Source of the DNA: Cyclobacteriaceae bacterium
GTDB taxonomy: Bacteria > Bacteroidota > Bacteroidia > Cytophagales > Cyclobacteriaceae
DNA length: 64,000 nucleotides
Reading direction: 5' to 3'
NCBI GenBank assembly: GCA_020832305.1
Contig: JAFIEV010000070.1
Span: forward strand, 1-64,000
The notes under the pieces are model-generated. The model was given only the letters and a program-made list of their open reading frames with translations. It was not told the origin of the DNA and did no database searches. A program made the position numbers and the translations under genes. Every line of letters starts with the position of its first letter. The stretch's first letter is position 1. Below are positions 50,970-59,228 of the stretch, one piece after another.

Positions 50970-51611
50970 ATGTTGATAAAAATTCTTTGGTTTCTGTTAT
51001 TAAACCTGTTTGTTTTTGGATTCTCGGCTCCCGATTCCCCGGTTCAATCAGAGAAATCCGGCAATATTTTGTTTTTTGGCAACAGCCTTACCGCCGGCTA
51101 TGGTTTGGCGCCTGAACAGGCCTTTCCTGCACTTATACAAAAAAAAGTAAAGGAAAAAGGCCTTTCTTATGAAGTGATAAACGCAGGTCTCAGCGGTGAA
51201 ACCAGTGCAGGCGGCGTTGATCGCGTAGAATGGATTTTACAAAACCTGAAAAATGTTGATGTGTTTGTACTTGAACTGGGTGCCAATGACGGCTTGAGAG
51301 GGATCGATACACAATCGACCTTTTCAAATTTGCAAAAGATCATTGACAAAGTAAAAAAGCACAACCCGGCGGCAAAAATCATAATTGCAGGAATGCAGGT
51401 TCCGCCAAATATGGGCCAGGAGTATACCCGTAAATTTCAAGAAATTTTTCCGGAAATCGCCCGTAAAAATAAGGCATTACTCATACCTTTTTTATTGGAA
51501 AATGTGGCCGGCAATGCAAGACTTAATCTGGCTGACGGAATTCACCCAAATGCAGAAGGACAAAAATTAGTGGCCGAAAACGTTTGGAATGTATTGCAGG
51601 GAGTTTTGTGA
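50970..51611 (+). CDS. Periplasmic SGNH esterase, TesA/arylesterase type
   Basis: 213 residues. Signal-like hydrophobic N-terminus (1-20). SGNH blocks are all present: block I 'FGNSLTAGYG' (Ser39), block II 'NAGLSGETSAGG', block III 'ELGANDGLRG', block V 'DGIHPNAEG' (Asp189, His192). The usual GDS triplet reads GNS here. The enzyme hydrolyses thioesters or short acyl esters; in E. coli TesA is acyl-CoA thioesterase I/protease I/lysophospholipase L1. It is divergent from the ybbA-type gene across 234 bases. Confidence 0.9.
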   Translation: MLIKILWFLLLNLFVFGFSAPDSPVQSEKSGNILFFGNSLTAGYGLAPEQAFPALIQKKVKEKGLSYEVINAGLSGETSAGGVDRVEWILQNLKNVDVFVLELGANDGLRGIDTQSTFSNLQKIIDKVKKHNPAAKIIIAGMQVPPNMGQEYTRKFQEIFPEIARKNKALLIPFLLENVAGNARLNLADGIHPNAEGQKLVAENVWNVLQGVL

Positions 51612-51756
51612 AAAGAGGAAGCCTGGTTGGCTGTTTAAGGATATAATTTTCAGGTGATATTTCGGTATTTTATTTGGCAAAAATCGCTTAATACCATATT
51701 ATTGCATAAATGTTCTGCATTATGAGTTTTTTTAACCACATCTTTTCTATTCAGCT

Positions 51757-54700
51757 TTGAATTCTCCAAACATTATACCGGAAATTCAGGAACCGGTAAT
51801 AGCTTTTGATGCCGGGCTCAATTTCATTGGAGCCAACAGCTCGGCTAAAAGTTATAAACAATTTTTGAAATGGAGTTCTTTACCAGTTTGTATTGATCAG
51901 AAATTTACCCATTATGATTTTAATAGATTTAGAGGCAATTGTGTTGAAGGAGTTCACCTGCTGAAGCCTGTAAAATCTTATGAAAATGACTCGGATTTAT
52001 GGCCTGAAATTACCATAATTGGCTTAGTTCAAAGCGGCTTATCATATTATCTTCTTTTCCCTGGTGAAAAGGTATTTGCTTTATTATTTCCTTCATTGGA
52101 TGCTCCAACATATCAAGGGCTTAGTGAACAGGAAATTTTTCAAAATTTTTACAGTCAAAATGCCAGATTTTTTCTCGTAGGTGCCGATAAAGACTTTCAG
52201 ATCTGCTATGTGGGTAATTCCTGTGAAAATATTACTGGGCTCAGCCAGGGGGATTATCTTAATAAGACCTTTTTTATCAATGCATTTGTTTATGAAGAGG
52301 ACATAGAAAGGGTAGAGGATCTGATTAAACAAAAGCTGCATTCCAAAGAAAAAAAATTCACCCTTCGCCATCGCACTTCGCAAAAAAATGGAAATCAGAT
52401 ATGGGTTGAATCTGATTTTTACTGTTTCTACGATGAAAATGCTCAATATGAAAATTCATATATAGGAATATATGATATCTCATATCTTATGCATAATGAG
52501 CATAAACTCGAAAAAATCATGGACCGATTCGAACTAGCCGTTGATGTAGCTTCAACCGGGGTTTGGGAAATGGATTTGATCAATGAGCATTTTATGCCAG
52601 ATGCTTCATTATTGAAGCTGCTGAAAGTTCAGAAGCCTCAACAACAGGTATCAGTAGAGGGTTATTGGGAAAATTGGATTCATCCGGATGACCGTAATGT
52701 ATTAATTCAATACATTACTGAAAAAATCGAGCACGGTGAGGAAAACATAGAGCATGTGTTTAGAATGATCACTGCTGATGGTAATGATATGTGGGTACTT
52801 ACCCGCGGACGAATTTTATACAGAAAACATATTGCCGTTAAAATGATATGCGCATCTACCTGTATCAATAGCAGTGTGGAGATAAATAATAAATTGAGAA
52901 AGGCACTTTCTGATCTGGAACATATTGTGGCCTCTATGCCCGATCTGATTTTCCGGTTTAATAAAGCATGTGACTTTTTGGAAGTAGGTGGTAATGCATT
53001 GAGTGATTTGCCCATTCCCTCGTATGAGATCATTGGGAAAAATCTGAAAGATGTATTTCCAAAAGGCGCATATGAAACCTTATCGTATACCATAAAGCGC
53101 GCTGGTGAAAAAGGGGGTACCGAAACCTGCGAATATAAATTAAAGATAAGGGGCGAAGAACAATTTTTTGAAACCAGGGTGGTGTTTATTTCTCAGGATG
53201 AATGCATCGCCATTGTGCGAAACATTACTGATGAAATAAGGGTTCAGCATGAACTGTTGAAAGCCCGTAAGCTAGCTGAAGAAACATTACTGGCTAAAGA
53301 AGAATTTCTGGCAACCATGAGTCACGAAGTCAGAACCCCGATCAATTCTATTGTTGGTATGGTCAACCTGATGATGAATAGCCAGTCTGACAAAGAGAAG
53401 GAAGAATATCTGCAATCCCTTAAATTTTCTTCAGAACACCTCCTGTCACTGGTCAACGATGTATTGGACTACACCAAAATAAAATCCAATAAACTGGAGC
53501 TTGAGAAGATAGAATTTAACTTACATGAGCTTCTGCACAATCTTCAAAGAAACTACCGCTATTTACTCGAAAGCAAAAACCTGGATTTCAGATTTCATAT
53601 TGAACCCATGACCCCCAAATGGGTTTTTGGTGATCCCAATCGTCTTATGCAAATACTCAACAACCTCCTGAGCAATGCAGGTAAATTTACCAGGAAAGGT
53701 TTTGTATCGCTTAGCGTTGGTAACATAGAAAAAGAAAGTAGAAATACCTGGCTTTATTTTACCGTTCAGGATAGCGGTATAGGCATTGAGCCGGAAAACT
53801 ATGACAAAATATTTCAACCCTATCAACAGGGTTTAGCCGATATTTCCAGAAAGTACGGAGGTACCGGGTTGGGCCTTACCATTGTAAAACAACTTGCAGA
53901 ACTGCAAGGTGGAAATATCCAGCTCAAAAGCCGTTCGGGAGAAGGATCTTCTTTTACCTGTATTATACCGTTTGCCGATGTAAAAACCCTCGAAGAGGAG
54001 CATCTGCAAGATGGCGGAAAATCCAGGGAGAAACTTGGCCTTAATATTCTTTATGCCGATGACCTTTCCTCAAACCTGATGATTATGCGGGGGCACCTTA
54101 ACCAATTTGGCTGTGAAATGGATATGGTATATAATGGTGAAGACGCACTCGAGAAAGTTAAAGCACATAATTATGATGTGGTTATGCTCGATCTTCAGAT
54201 GCCATATTTAGATGGATATCAGACAATGCAGGCCATTAGTGAAATGAAAAAAACTGGTAAAATATCTTCTGCTTTACCCGTATTTGCCGTTACAGCTGAG
54301 GTGAATGCCAGCATAAAAGTTAAAACTGAGGATGCAGGTTTTTCGGCAATAATTGTAAAGCCGATTCAACCTGATGATCTCTATTTTAAATTGACTAAAT
54401 ATTTTGAAGGAGGCGAAGAACCAACCGCTGCACCCCATTCCTCAAGAGCGGGAAAAGAACTTCAGACAAATACAGATGGAGTTAAAAAACTGCGATCTAT
54501 TGATTTCAGTACATCAGATCGCTTGTACAACGACTCTCCTGAATCTTATTTGAAATTGCTCAATATGCTTAAATCTGAGTATGAGGAATACCGATTTTTA
54601 CTGCGAAAAGCTATTCAGGAAGATGATGTGGAGCTCTTTAGTTCTATAAGACACAAAATGCTGTCAAATATGAAGTTGTTTCAAATGGAAAAGCTCATTA

Positions 54701-54855
54701 CACTTCTTCTTGAAATAAAGGAGCATTGCATTTGTACCGATATTTTTCAGTATAAAATGGAATACAGCAAAAAAATGATGCGCGTATTCGATGAGATTTT
54801 GTTAGGGATGCAACAAAGAATAACCCAGCTATTGCTGGAGAAGGAATTTTTTTAA
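51757..54855 (+). CDS. Hybrid sensor histidine kinase with receiver and Hpt-like domains
   Basis: 1032 residues from a TTG at 51757. The first in-frame ATG is beyond residue 250, inside a PAS region, so the TTG start is likely. PAS/PAC modules lie at about 1-120 (weak), 125-255, 260-385 and 390-500. HisKA 'ATMSHEVRTPINS' puts the phospho-His at 523. HATPase boxes are 'NNLLSNAGKFT', 'DSGIGIEPENYD' and 'GGTGLGLTIV'. A receiver domain has Asp812 ('VMLDLQMPYLDG') and Lys in 'IVKPIQ'. The C-terminal helices with 'SIRHKMLSNMKLF' (His966) look like an Hpt domain. A complete phosphorelay up to Hpt in one chain. No membrane helix: cytosolic. The final response regulator is not nearby. Confidence 0.92.
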   Translation: MNSPNIIPEIQEPVIAFDAGLNFIGANSSAKSYKQFLKWSSLPVCIDQKFTHYDFNRFRGNCVEGVHLLKPVKSYENDSDLWPEITIIGLVQSGLSYYLLFPGEKVFALLFPSLDAPTYQGLSEQEIFQNFYSQNARFFLVGADKDFQICYVGNSCENITGLSQGDYLNKTFFINAFVYEEDIERVEDLIKQKLHSKEKKFTLRHRTSQKNGNQIWVESDFYCFYDENAQYENSYIGIYDISYLMHNEHKLEKIMDRFELAVDVASTGVWEMDLINEHFMPDASLLKLLKVQKPQQQVSVEGYWENWIHPDDRNVLIQYITEKIEHGEENIEHVFRMITADGNDMWVLTRGRILYRKHIAVKMICASTCINSSVEINNKLRKALSDLEHIVASMPDLIFRFNKACDFLEVGGNALSDLPIPSYEIIGKNLKDVFPKGAYETLSYTIKRAGEKGGTETCEYKLKIRGEEQFFETRVVFISQDECIAIVRNITDEIRVQHELLKARKLAEETLLAKEEFLATMSHEVRTPINSIVGMVNLMMNSQSDKEKEEYLQSLKFSSEHLLSLVNDVLDYTKIKSNKLELEKIEFNLHELLHNLQRNYRYLLESKNLDFRFHIEPMTPKWVFGDPNRLMQILNNLLSNAGKFTRKGFVSLSVGNIEKESRNTWLYFTVQDSGIGIEPENYDKIFQPYQQGLADISRKYGGTGLGLTIVKQLAELQGGNIQLKSRSGEGSSFTCIIPFADVKTLEEEHLQDGGKSREKLGLNILYADDLSSNLMIMRGHLNQFGCEMDMVYNGEDALEKVKAHNYDVVMLDLQMPYLDGYQTMQAISEMKKTGKISSALPVFAVTAEVNASIKVKTEDAGFSAIIVKPIQPDDLYFKLTKYFEGGEEPTAAPHSSRAGKELQTNTDGVKKLRSIDFSTSDRLYNDSPESYLKLLNMLKSEYEEYRFLLRKAIQEDDVELFSSIRHKMLSNMKLFQMEKLITLLLEIKEHCICTDIFQYKMEYSKKMMRVFDEILLGMQQRITQLLLEKEFF

Positions 54856-54867
54856 ATCAGTTTAATT

Positions 54868-55467
54868 TTAGTTGTTGAACTCAAGTTTATACTCATCTAC
54901 AAGTTCCGGCAATTTGTCGATGGGAAAAAGTCCATTATGATTTAATTCATCAAGCATGTGGAAACAAATGGATGAGATTTTCATTTCCGTATCATATTCA
55001 CCTAAAACATGGTCCAAAATAATAAAGGCTGCTGCTTTGTAAGTGTCATCTTCATCTTTGTAACCATCGATAAATAACTCGAGTTCTATTTTCCCAAAAT
55101 CTTTGGCATATTTAAAGAATACGTCTTTCTTTTTTACTGAAATATTGCCAATTCTTACTTCATCGAAGGCGTCTGGCTTTCTTTGCCTGAAAGGCAAAAC
55201 TTCCCATAAAGTTAAACTGGGTGCCTTTTCAACCATGGCCATAACGGATGTAAATGAGCTTAGAATGCCGTTGGCAGATATTATTAACTGCCTTTTTCCT
55301 GTTTCATTAAGCGGCCCGATTTCAAAAGTGAGGTTTTTATCTATTCGTTTAAGTTTTTGAAGGAGACATTCAAAATGTTTTTCCCGTAAACTATCTGGCT
55401 CAAAGTACAATTCACTGTTCTCTGTAAACCATTCCCAGAAATCGTTAAGGAGTTGGGTATGTAGCAT
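54868..55467 (-). CDS. Conserved hypothetical protein
   Basis: 199 residues, soluble, acidic. It opens with 'LLNDFWEWFTENSELYF' and contains 'LIISANGILSSFTSVMAMVEKAP' (in part) and 'WEVLPFRQRKPDAFDEV'. This recalls the DUF695-like or other 'FWxWF'-type proteins of Bacteroidota that have no known role. It converges with the hybrid kinase, 12 bases from its stop, and is divergent from the duplicated-domain secreted protein gene across about 200 bases. Confidence 0.6.
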   Translation of the reverse strand: MLHTQLLNDFWEWFTENSELYFEPDSLREKHFECLLQKLKRIDKNLTFEIGPLNETGKRQLIISANGILSSFTSVMAMVEKAPSLTLWEVLPFRQRKPDAFDEVRIGNISVKKKDVFFKYAKDFGKIELELFIDGYKDEDDTYKAAAFIILDHVLGEYDTEMKISSICFHMLDELNHNGLFPIDKLPELVDEYKLEFNN

Positions 55468-55671
55468 AGATATTTATTTTCATAGACTGTCAGACTTTGG
55501 TGGTTTTAAAGGTTTATTATGACTACTCAACAAAAATGTATTGCAACTGTTCGCAATTATCAGTTACTTTTTTTCAAATCTCCGATGTAAATTTTTGAAT
55601 TTTTAAAAAACAATGCATATTTGATAATAAAAGCATTGTACTTTGTGCTTTGCTACTTAAAATTGAGAATT

Positions 55672-56415
55672 ATGAAAAATTTTATCAGCCTTTTATTTTT
55701 GAGTATTTTTTATTGTTTGCCAATTATCTCCTTCGCTCAGTTTAACATTGAAGGAGCCTGGCGTCTTGATAAGGAAGGAAAAAAATTATTCAGCCATGGT
55801 GAAATGGTGAAAATATACAAAGATGGATATTTCATGTTTGGCTGGAATGAAAATAATGGCGATTTTATTGCTGCCGGAGGTGGTTATTACCATTTGGATG
55901 GGAATACCTATACGGAGACGTATGATTTTTATACCTTAGACAGTACCCTTGTACAGCAACCGGTTGAATATGCCTTTAAACAAATAGCCGGAAATTTTTC
56001 CATTACAGGAAAACGGGGCGGTAAAAAAGTCAACGAGACATGGAAAAAGATAGAAGGTTCTCAAAACGAACTGAGTGCAGCTTGGCGTTTTTCTACCCGC
56101 GTCGATGCCGATGGAAATATCGGAGAACGACGTGCACCCGGACCAAGACAAACCATTAAGGTACTTTCCGGCAACCGTTTTCAATGGGCTGCTTTCAATT
56201 TTGAAACCAGACAATTTATGGGCACAGGGGGCGGTTCCTATAGAATTAAAAATGGAGAGTATACTGAAGTAATTCATTTTTTCTCCCGAGATAATAGCAG
56301 GGTAGGTGCCTCTTTAAACTTTAATTATAAAATTGATGGTAATGACTGGTTTCAAAAAGGCCTCAGCAGCACAGGTAATCCAATCCACGAAGTTTGGGAA
56401 AAAATCCGGCCATAA
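55672..56415 (+). CDS. Secreted protein with a duplicated beta domain
   Basis: 247 residues from the ATG at 55672. The frame is open to a TTG at 55621 but this start gives a clean signal peptide ending 'ISFA' before Gln23. The mature protein is two copies of a lipocalin-like beta unit: 'GAWRLDKEGKKLF...FMFGWNENNGDFIAAGGG-YY..YTE' and 'AAWRFSTRVDADG...FQWAAFNFETRQFMGTGGGSYR..YTE', each ending 'ETWKKIEG' or 'EVWEKIRP'. Possible ligand-binding role in the periplasm or outside. Function unknown. It precedes the mutarotase-like gene by 41 bases. Confidence 0.75.
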   Translation: MKNFISLLFLSIFYCLPIISFAQFNIEGAWRLDKEGKKLFSHGEMVKIYKDGYFMFGWNENNGDFIAAGGGYYHLDGNTYTETYDFYTLDSTLVQQPVEYAFKQIAGNFSITGKRGGKKVNETWKKIEGSQNELSAAWRFSTRVDADGNIGERRAPGPRQTIKVLSGNRFQWAAFNFETRQFMGTGGGSYRIKNGEYTEVIHFFSRDNSRVGASLNFNYKIDGNDWFQKGLSSTGNPIHEVWEKIRP

Positions 56416-56456
56416 TAAAGCCTTAAATTAAACCTTATAAATCAAATCTAATTAAG

Positions 56457-56813
56457 ATGACACAAAAGCCTGTTAATCGATATGTGAAGGTTTTACAGAT
56501 CACAGAGGATCCCGTTTTGCTTAAGGAATACATTGATTGGCATAAGCCGGGAAAAGTATGGCCTGAAATCACGGAGGGACTGCGGGCTGTAGGTGTTTTG
56601 GATATGGAAATTTACCTGGATGACAACAAGCTGATTATGATTATGGATTTAGATCCTGCAGTTGACCATAATGAAAGCATGGAAAAACTGGGTACATTGC
56701 CGCGACAGGCAGAGTGGGAAGCGATGATGGATCGCTATCATGTAACAAGACCGGGTGCCAATGCCAAGGAGAAGTGGAAATTAATTGAGAAAGTATTCAC
56801 TTTGCCTGATTAA
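56457..56813 (+). CDS. L-rhamnose mutarotase-like protein
   Basis: 118 residues of the RhaM (DUF718) family, a dimeric alpha/beta barrel fold. The catalytic-region pattern 'YIDWHKPGKVWPE' (His29) and 'IYLDDNKLIMIMDLD' match. True rhamnose mutarotases are about 104 residues, and no rhamnose catabolic genes are nearby, so the substrate may be another sugar such as fucose or be unknown. Cytosolic. Possibly cotranscribed with the secreted protein upstream. Confidence 0.75.
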   Translation: MTQKPVNRYVKVLQITEDPVLLKEYIDWHKPGKVWPEITEGLRAVGVLDMEIYLDDNKLIMIMDLDPAVDHNESMEKLGTLPRQAEWEAMMDRYHVTRPGANAKEKWKLIEKVFTLPD

Positions 56814-56851
56814 TCAACAACAGGTTTATATATTTATGCATTTTTGCGCGG

Positions 56852-57010
56852 TCACCTATTGCCCGGGGTGATCTCATCGGCCCTCTTCAGGCTTGCCACT
56901 ACGTAGATGTAATCCTGATCTTTAGAAGAAGGGATAAGCATTATCTTTCCTTTCCCATTGGCATTTAGTCCATTATTTTGAAAATTTTTATCACAATAAA
57001 CGTAATGAAA
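56852..57010 (-). pseudogene. Possible gene remnant
   Basis: Read leftward, a 53-codon open stretch between stops ends with 'GLNANGKGKIMLIPSSKD' and then 'QDYIYVVASLKRADEI', which has the composition of a real beta-rich protein end. There is no start codon and the upstream frame is closed at 57011. It lies in the 460-base gap 56814-57273. The rest of the gap is A/T-rich with no feature seen. Confidence 0.3.
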
Positions 57011-57273
57011 TCATTTCTTGTAAGACAAAATTTCACAAGATTTGATGTAATTATTTATGAATATAAGTAGCATAAATGAGCATCCCTATTCCATATCCTT
57101 GCAATTTACGATCACACAACTCATAACTACTTATGAAGTAATTTAATAGATCTATGTAATTATTTGATTCAATAAGTCACTTTTTACCCTTAACCTGGTT
57201 GTAATCTATCACTTAATATTCATCTGCAAAGAAATAATTGTATTTATACCTTTGAAAAAAAAGCTGATACATT

Positions 57274-57762
57274 ATGAAAAAATTAGTCAATCTGTTTATT
57301 GGTTTTCTCAATAGCCTTGTCAAGGCGCTCCAAAACGGTATTTCTGCTGTGGCAGGTTTGTTTAAATCAATATTTCTTGCCTTAACGAATTTTGTAAAGT
57401 GGATTGTCGCTGGATTCATCTCTGCCATCCTTGCTTCCATCAGTTCGGTAAAACAGTTTTTTCAATATCTTATCGGATTAGTAAAAAAGGGTATTACCTA
57501 CTTTAAGCCGACCTACACCGTGGTATTTACCATGTATCACGTAATACCAGGTATACCGGTGCAGGGTAAGCCCGATCACCACAGTTTTGGTAAAGGTGAA
57601 TGGAAGAAAGCGGGAGATTTTTACGATAAGCTTGTAGCCAAAACACAACAATTTAAAATTGCACCTGTAGAGGTACAACTCATTAAAGGCAAGAAGAAAA
57701 TCCTGAAAACGCATCACCTGGGACCTGTACAAGAATTGAAAACAATGAAAATGAGTGCCTGA
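57274..57762 (+). CDS. Hypothetical protein with amphipathic/hydrophobic N-terminal half
   Basis: 162 residues. Residues 1-75 are a nearly continuous run of hydrophobic/amphipathic helix ('LVNLFIGFLNSLVKALQ', 'VAGLFKSIFLALTNFVKW', 'FISAILASISSVKQFF') with regularly spaced Lys, more like a membrane-surface or pore-forming helix bundle than a signal peptide. Residues 80-162 are a basic beta-type domain with 'TVVFTMYHVIPGIPVQG', 'DHHSFGKGEWKKAGDFYDKL' (in part) and several His. No family recognised. Candidate -7 box TACCTTTG at 57247-57254. Confidence 0.6.
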   Translation: MKKLVNLFIGFLNSLVKALQNGISAVAGLFKSIFLALTNFVKWIVAGFISAILASISSVKQFFQYLIGLVKKGITYFKPTYTVVFTMYHVIPGIPVQGKPDHHSFGKGEWKKAGDFYDKLVAKTQQFKIAPVEVQLIKGKKKILKTHHLGPVQELKTMKMSA

Positions 57763-57794
57763 GTATAGCAGGTTTAATATAAACAGGTACATTA

Positions 57795-57824
57795 TTTGAG
57801 TTTACGGCAATATTTGTAATTTGC
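57795..57824 (+). promoter_or_regulatory. Candidate promoter of the GntP permease gene
   Basis: TTTG (57795-57798), 18 bases, TAATTTGC (57817-57824; one mismatch to TAnnTTTG). The -7 element falls inside the left arm of the inverted repeat at 57806-57863. Transcription would start near 57830, inside the loop of that repeat. Confidence 0.45.
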
Positions 57825-57863
57825 ACAGACAATGTTTTGGGTTTGCAAATTACAAATATTGCC
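57806..57863. promoter_or_regulatory. Perfect 20-bp inverted repeat abutting the gntP start codon
   Basis: Left arm 57806-57825 (starts ggcaatatttg) and right arm 57844-57863 (ends acaaatattgcc) are perfect reverse complements, with an 18-base loop. The right arm ends at the base before the ATG at 57864. No T-run follows, so it is not a terminator for the upstream gene. It could be an operator overlapping the promoter, or an RNA hairpin if transcription begins upstream. Confidence 0.8.
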
Positions 57864-59228
57864 ATGAATGAATCTCTTTATCTGCTGCTGGTTACACTGG
57901 CAGCTATTTTTGTATTGCTGGTACTAGTAATGCGGTTTAAAGTACATGCTTTTGCCGCGCTCATTATTGCCTGTATGCTGGTGGGTATTGCAAGTGGTAT
58001 GCCTTCGGCTTCCATTCTTCAAAGTATGCAGGATGGTATGGGCAGTATCCTCGGTTTCGTGGCAGTTGTTGTGGGCCTGGGATCTATTTTTGGTCAGCTA
58101 TTGGAGTCATCGGGTGGTGCCACTGCCCTGGCCAATAAATTACTGGCAGTTTTCGGAAAGGATAAGGCACCCTGGGCACTTACCATAAGCGGTTTTTTAA
58201 TCTCTATACCGGTTTTTCTGGATATAGGGTTTATCATTCTTGTGCCTGTTGTCTATGCACTGTCCCGAAAATCGGGTAAATCCACACTTGCTTATGCCAT
58301 CCCGCTATTGGCAGGACTGGCAGTAACTCATGCCTTTATACCGCCTACTCCGGGTCCGGTTGCGGTTTCCCAGGTACTCGATGCCTCCCTGGGCTGGGTG
58401 GTTATCTTTGGGTTTGTCATAGGCATACCAACAGCCATACTGGCTGGTCCTGTATTTGGCCGCTATATTGCCACCAAAATTATCGCTGCACCGCCTGAAC
58501 ACACCGAGCCTTCGGGCCAGGAAGTGATATCTTCCCATAAACCTGCTCAATTTAGAACCGTAGCTTTTTTGATCGCATTGCCCTTGGTGCTGATTATGGT
58601 TAATACTGTAGTTGATTTTTTGGTAAAATCTCAGACGATCCCGGAAGAAGCCTTTTGGGTTCAGGTGATTTATTTTCTGGGGCACCCGTTTACAGCTTTA
58701 TTGATCGCCACCATGGCTTCTGCCTGGTTGTTGGGAACAAGATTGGGTTATAGCAAACAGGAAGTACTGGATATTTCAAATAAAGCGCTTGGTCCGGCAG
58801 GTCTCATCATTTTGGTAACAGGTGCCGGCGGAATGTTTAAACAAATTCTGGTAGACAGCGGTGTTGGTCCCGTACTGGCTGAAACCATGTTGATGACTAA
58901 ATTATCCCCGCTTGTTTTGGCATATCTGCTGGCAGTAGTGATTCGTCTTACCCAGGGGTCGGCAACTGTTGCCATGATCACTGCAGCAGGCATGATTGCT
59001 CCCGTCCTTGGCTTGATCGAAATCAGCGAAGCTTATAAAGCGCTTGTCGTTATTGTAATCGCCGCCGGAGCTACCACCTTTTCCCATGTAAATGATTCAG
59101 GATTCTGGTTGGTAAGCAAATATCTGGGTATAACAGAAAAACAAACCCTGGCGTCATGGTCGGTAATGGAAACCATAATTTCAGTTGCCGGTTTTATTTT
59201 TGCGCTTCTGGTATCTCTGTGGTTGTGA
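57864..59228 (+). CDS. GntP-family permease (gluconate/organic acid transporter)
   Basis: 454 residues from the ATG at 57864. A TTG at 57837 in frame would place the start inside the inverted repeat and is unlikely. About 12-13 membrane helices; family motifs 'GMGSILGFVAVVVGLGSIFGQLLE', quoted in part as 'VVVGLGSIFGQLLESSGG', 'ISIPVFLDIGFIILVP', 'FIPPTPGPVA', 'RLTQGSATVAMITAAG' and 'SHVNDSGFWLV'. Members carry gluconate, other sugar acids or D-serine with protons. The nearby mutarotase-like gene makes a sugar-derived substrate possible. Its last 35 bases overlap the convergent TspO-like gene. Confidence 0.9.
   Translation: MNESLYLLLVTLAAIFVLLVLVMRFKVHAFAALIIACMLVGIASGMPSASILQSMQDGMGSILGFVAVVVGLGSIFGQLLESSGGATALANKLLAVFGKDKAPWALTISGFLISIPVFLDIGFIILVPVVYALSRKSGKSTLAYAIPLLAGLAVTHAFIPPTPGPVAVSQVLDASLGWVVIFGFVIGIPTAILAGPVFGRYIATKIIAAPPEHTEPSGQEVISSHKPAQFRTVAFLIALPLVLIMVNTVVDFLVKSQTIPEEAFWVQVIYFLGHPFTALLIATMASAWLLGTRLGYSKQEVLDISNKALGPAGLIILVTGAGGMFKQILVDSGVGPVLAETMLMTKLSPLVLAYLLAVVIRLTQGSATVAMITAAGMIAPVLGLIEISEAYKALVVIVIAAGATTFSHVNDSGFWLVSKYLGITEKQTLASWSVMETIISVAGFIFALLVSLWL

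Noticed and set aside
57806-57863. Inverted repeat as a terminator of the 162-codon gene
   Set aside because: The stem is A/T-rich, has an 18-base loop and no T-run on either side, and it abuts a start codon.
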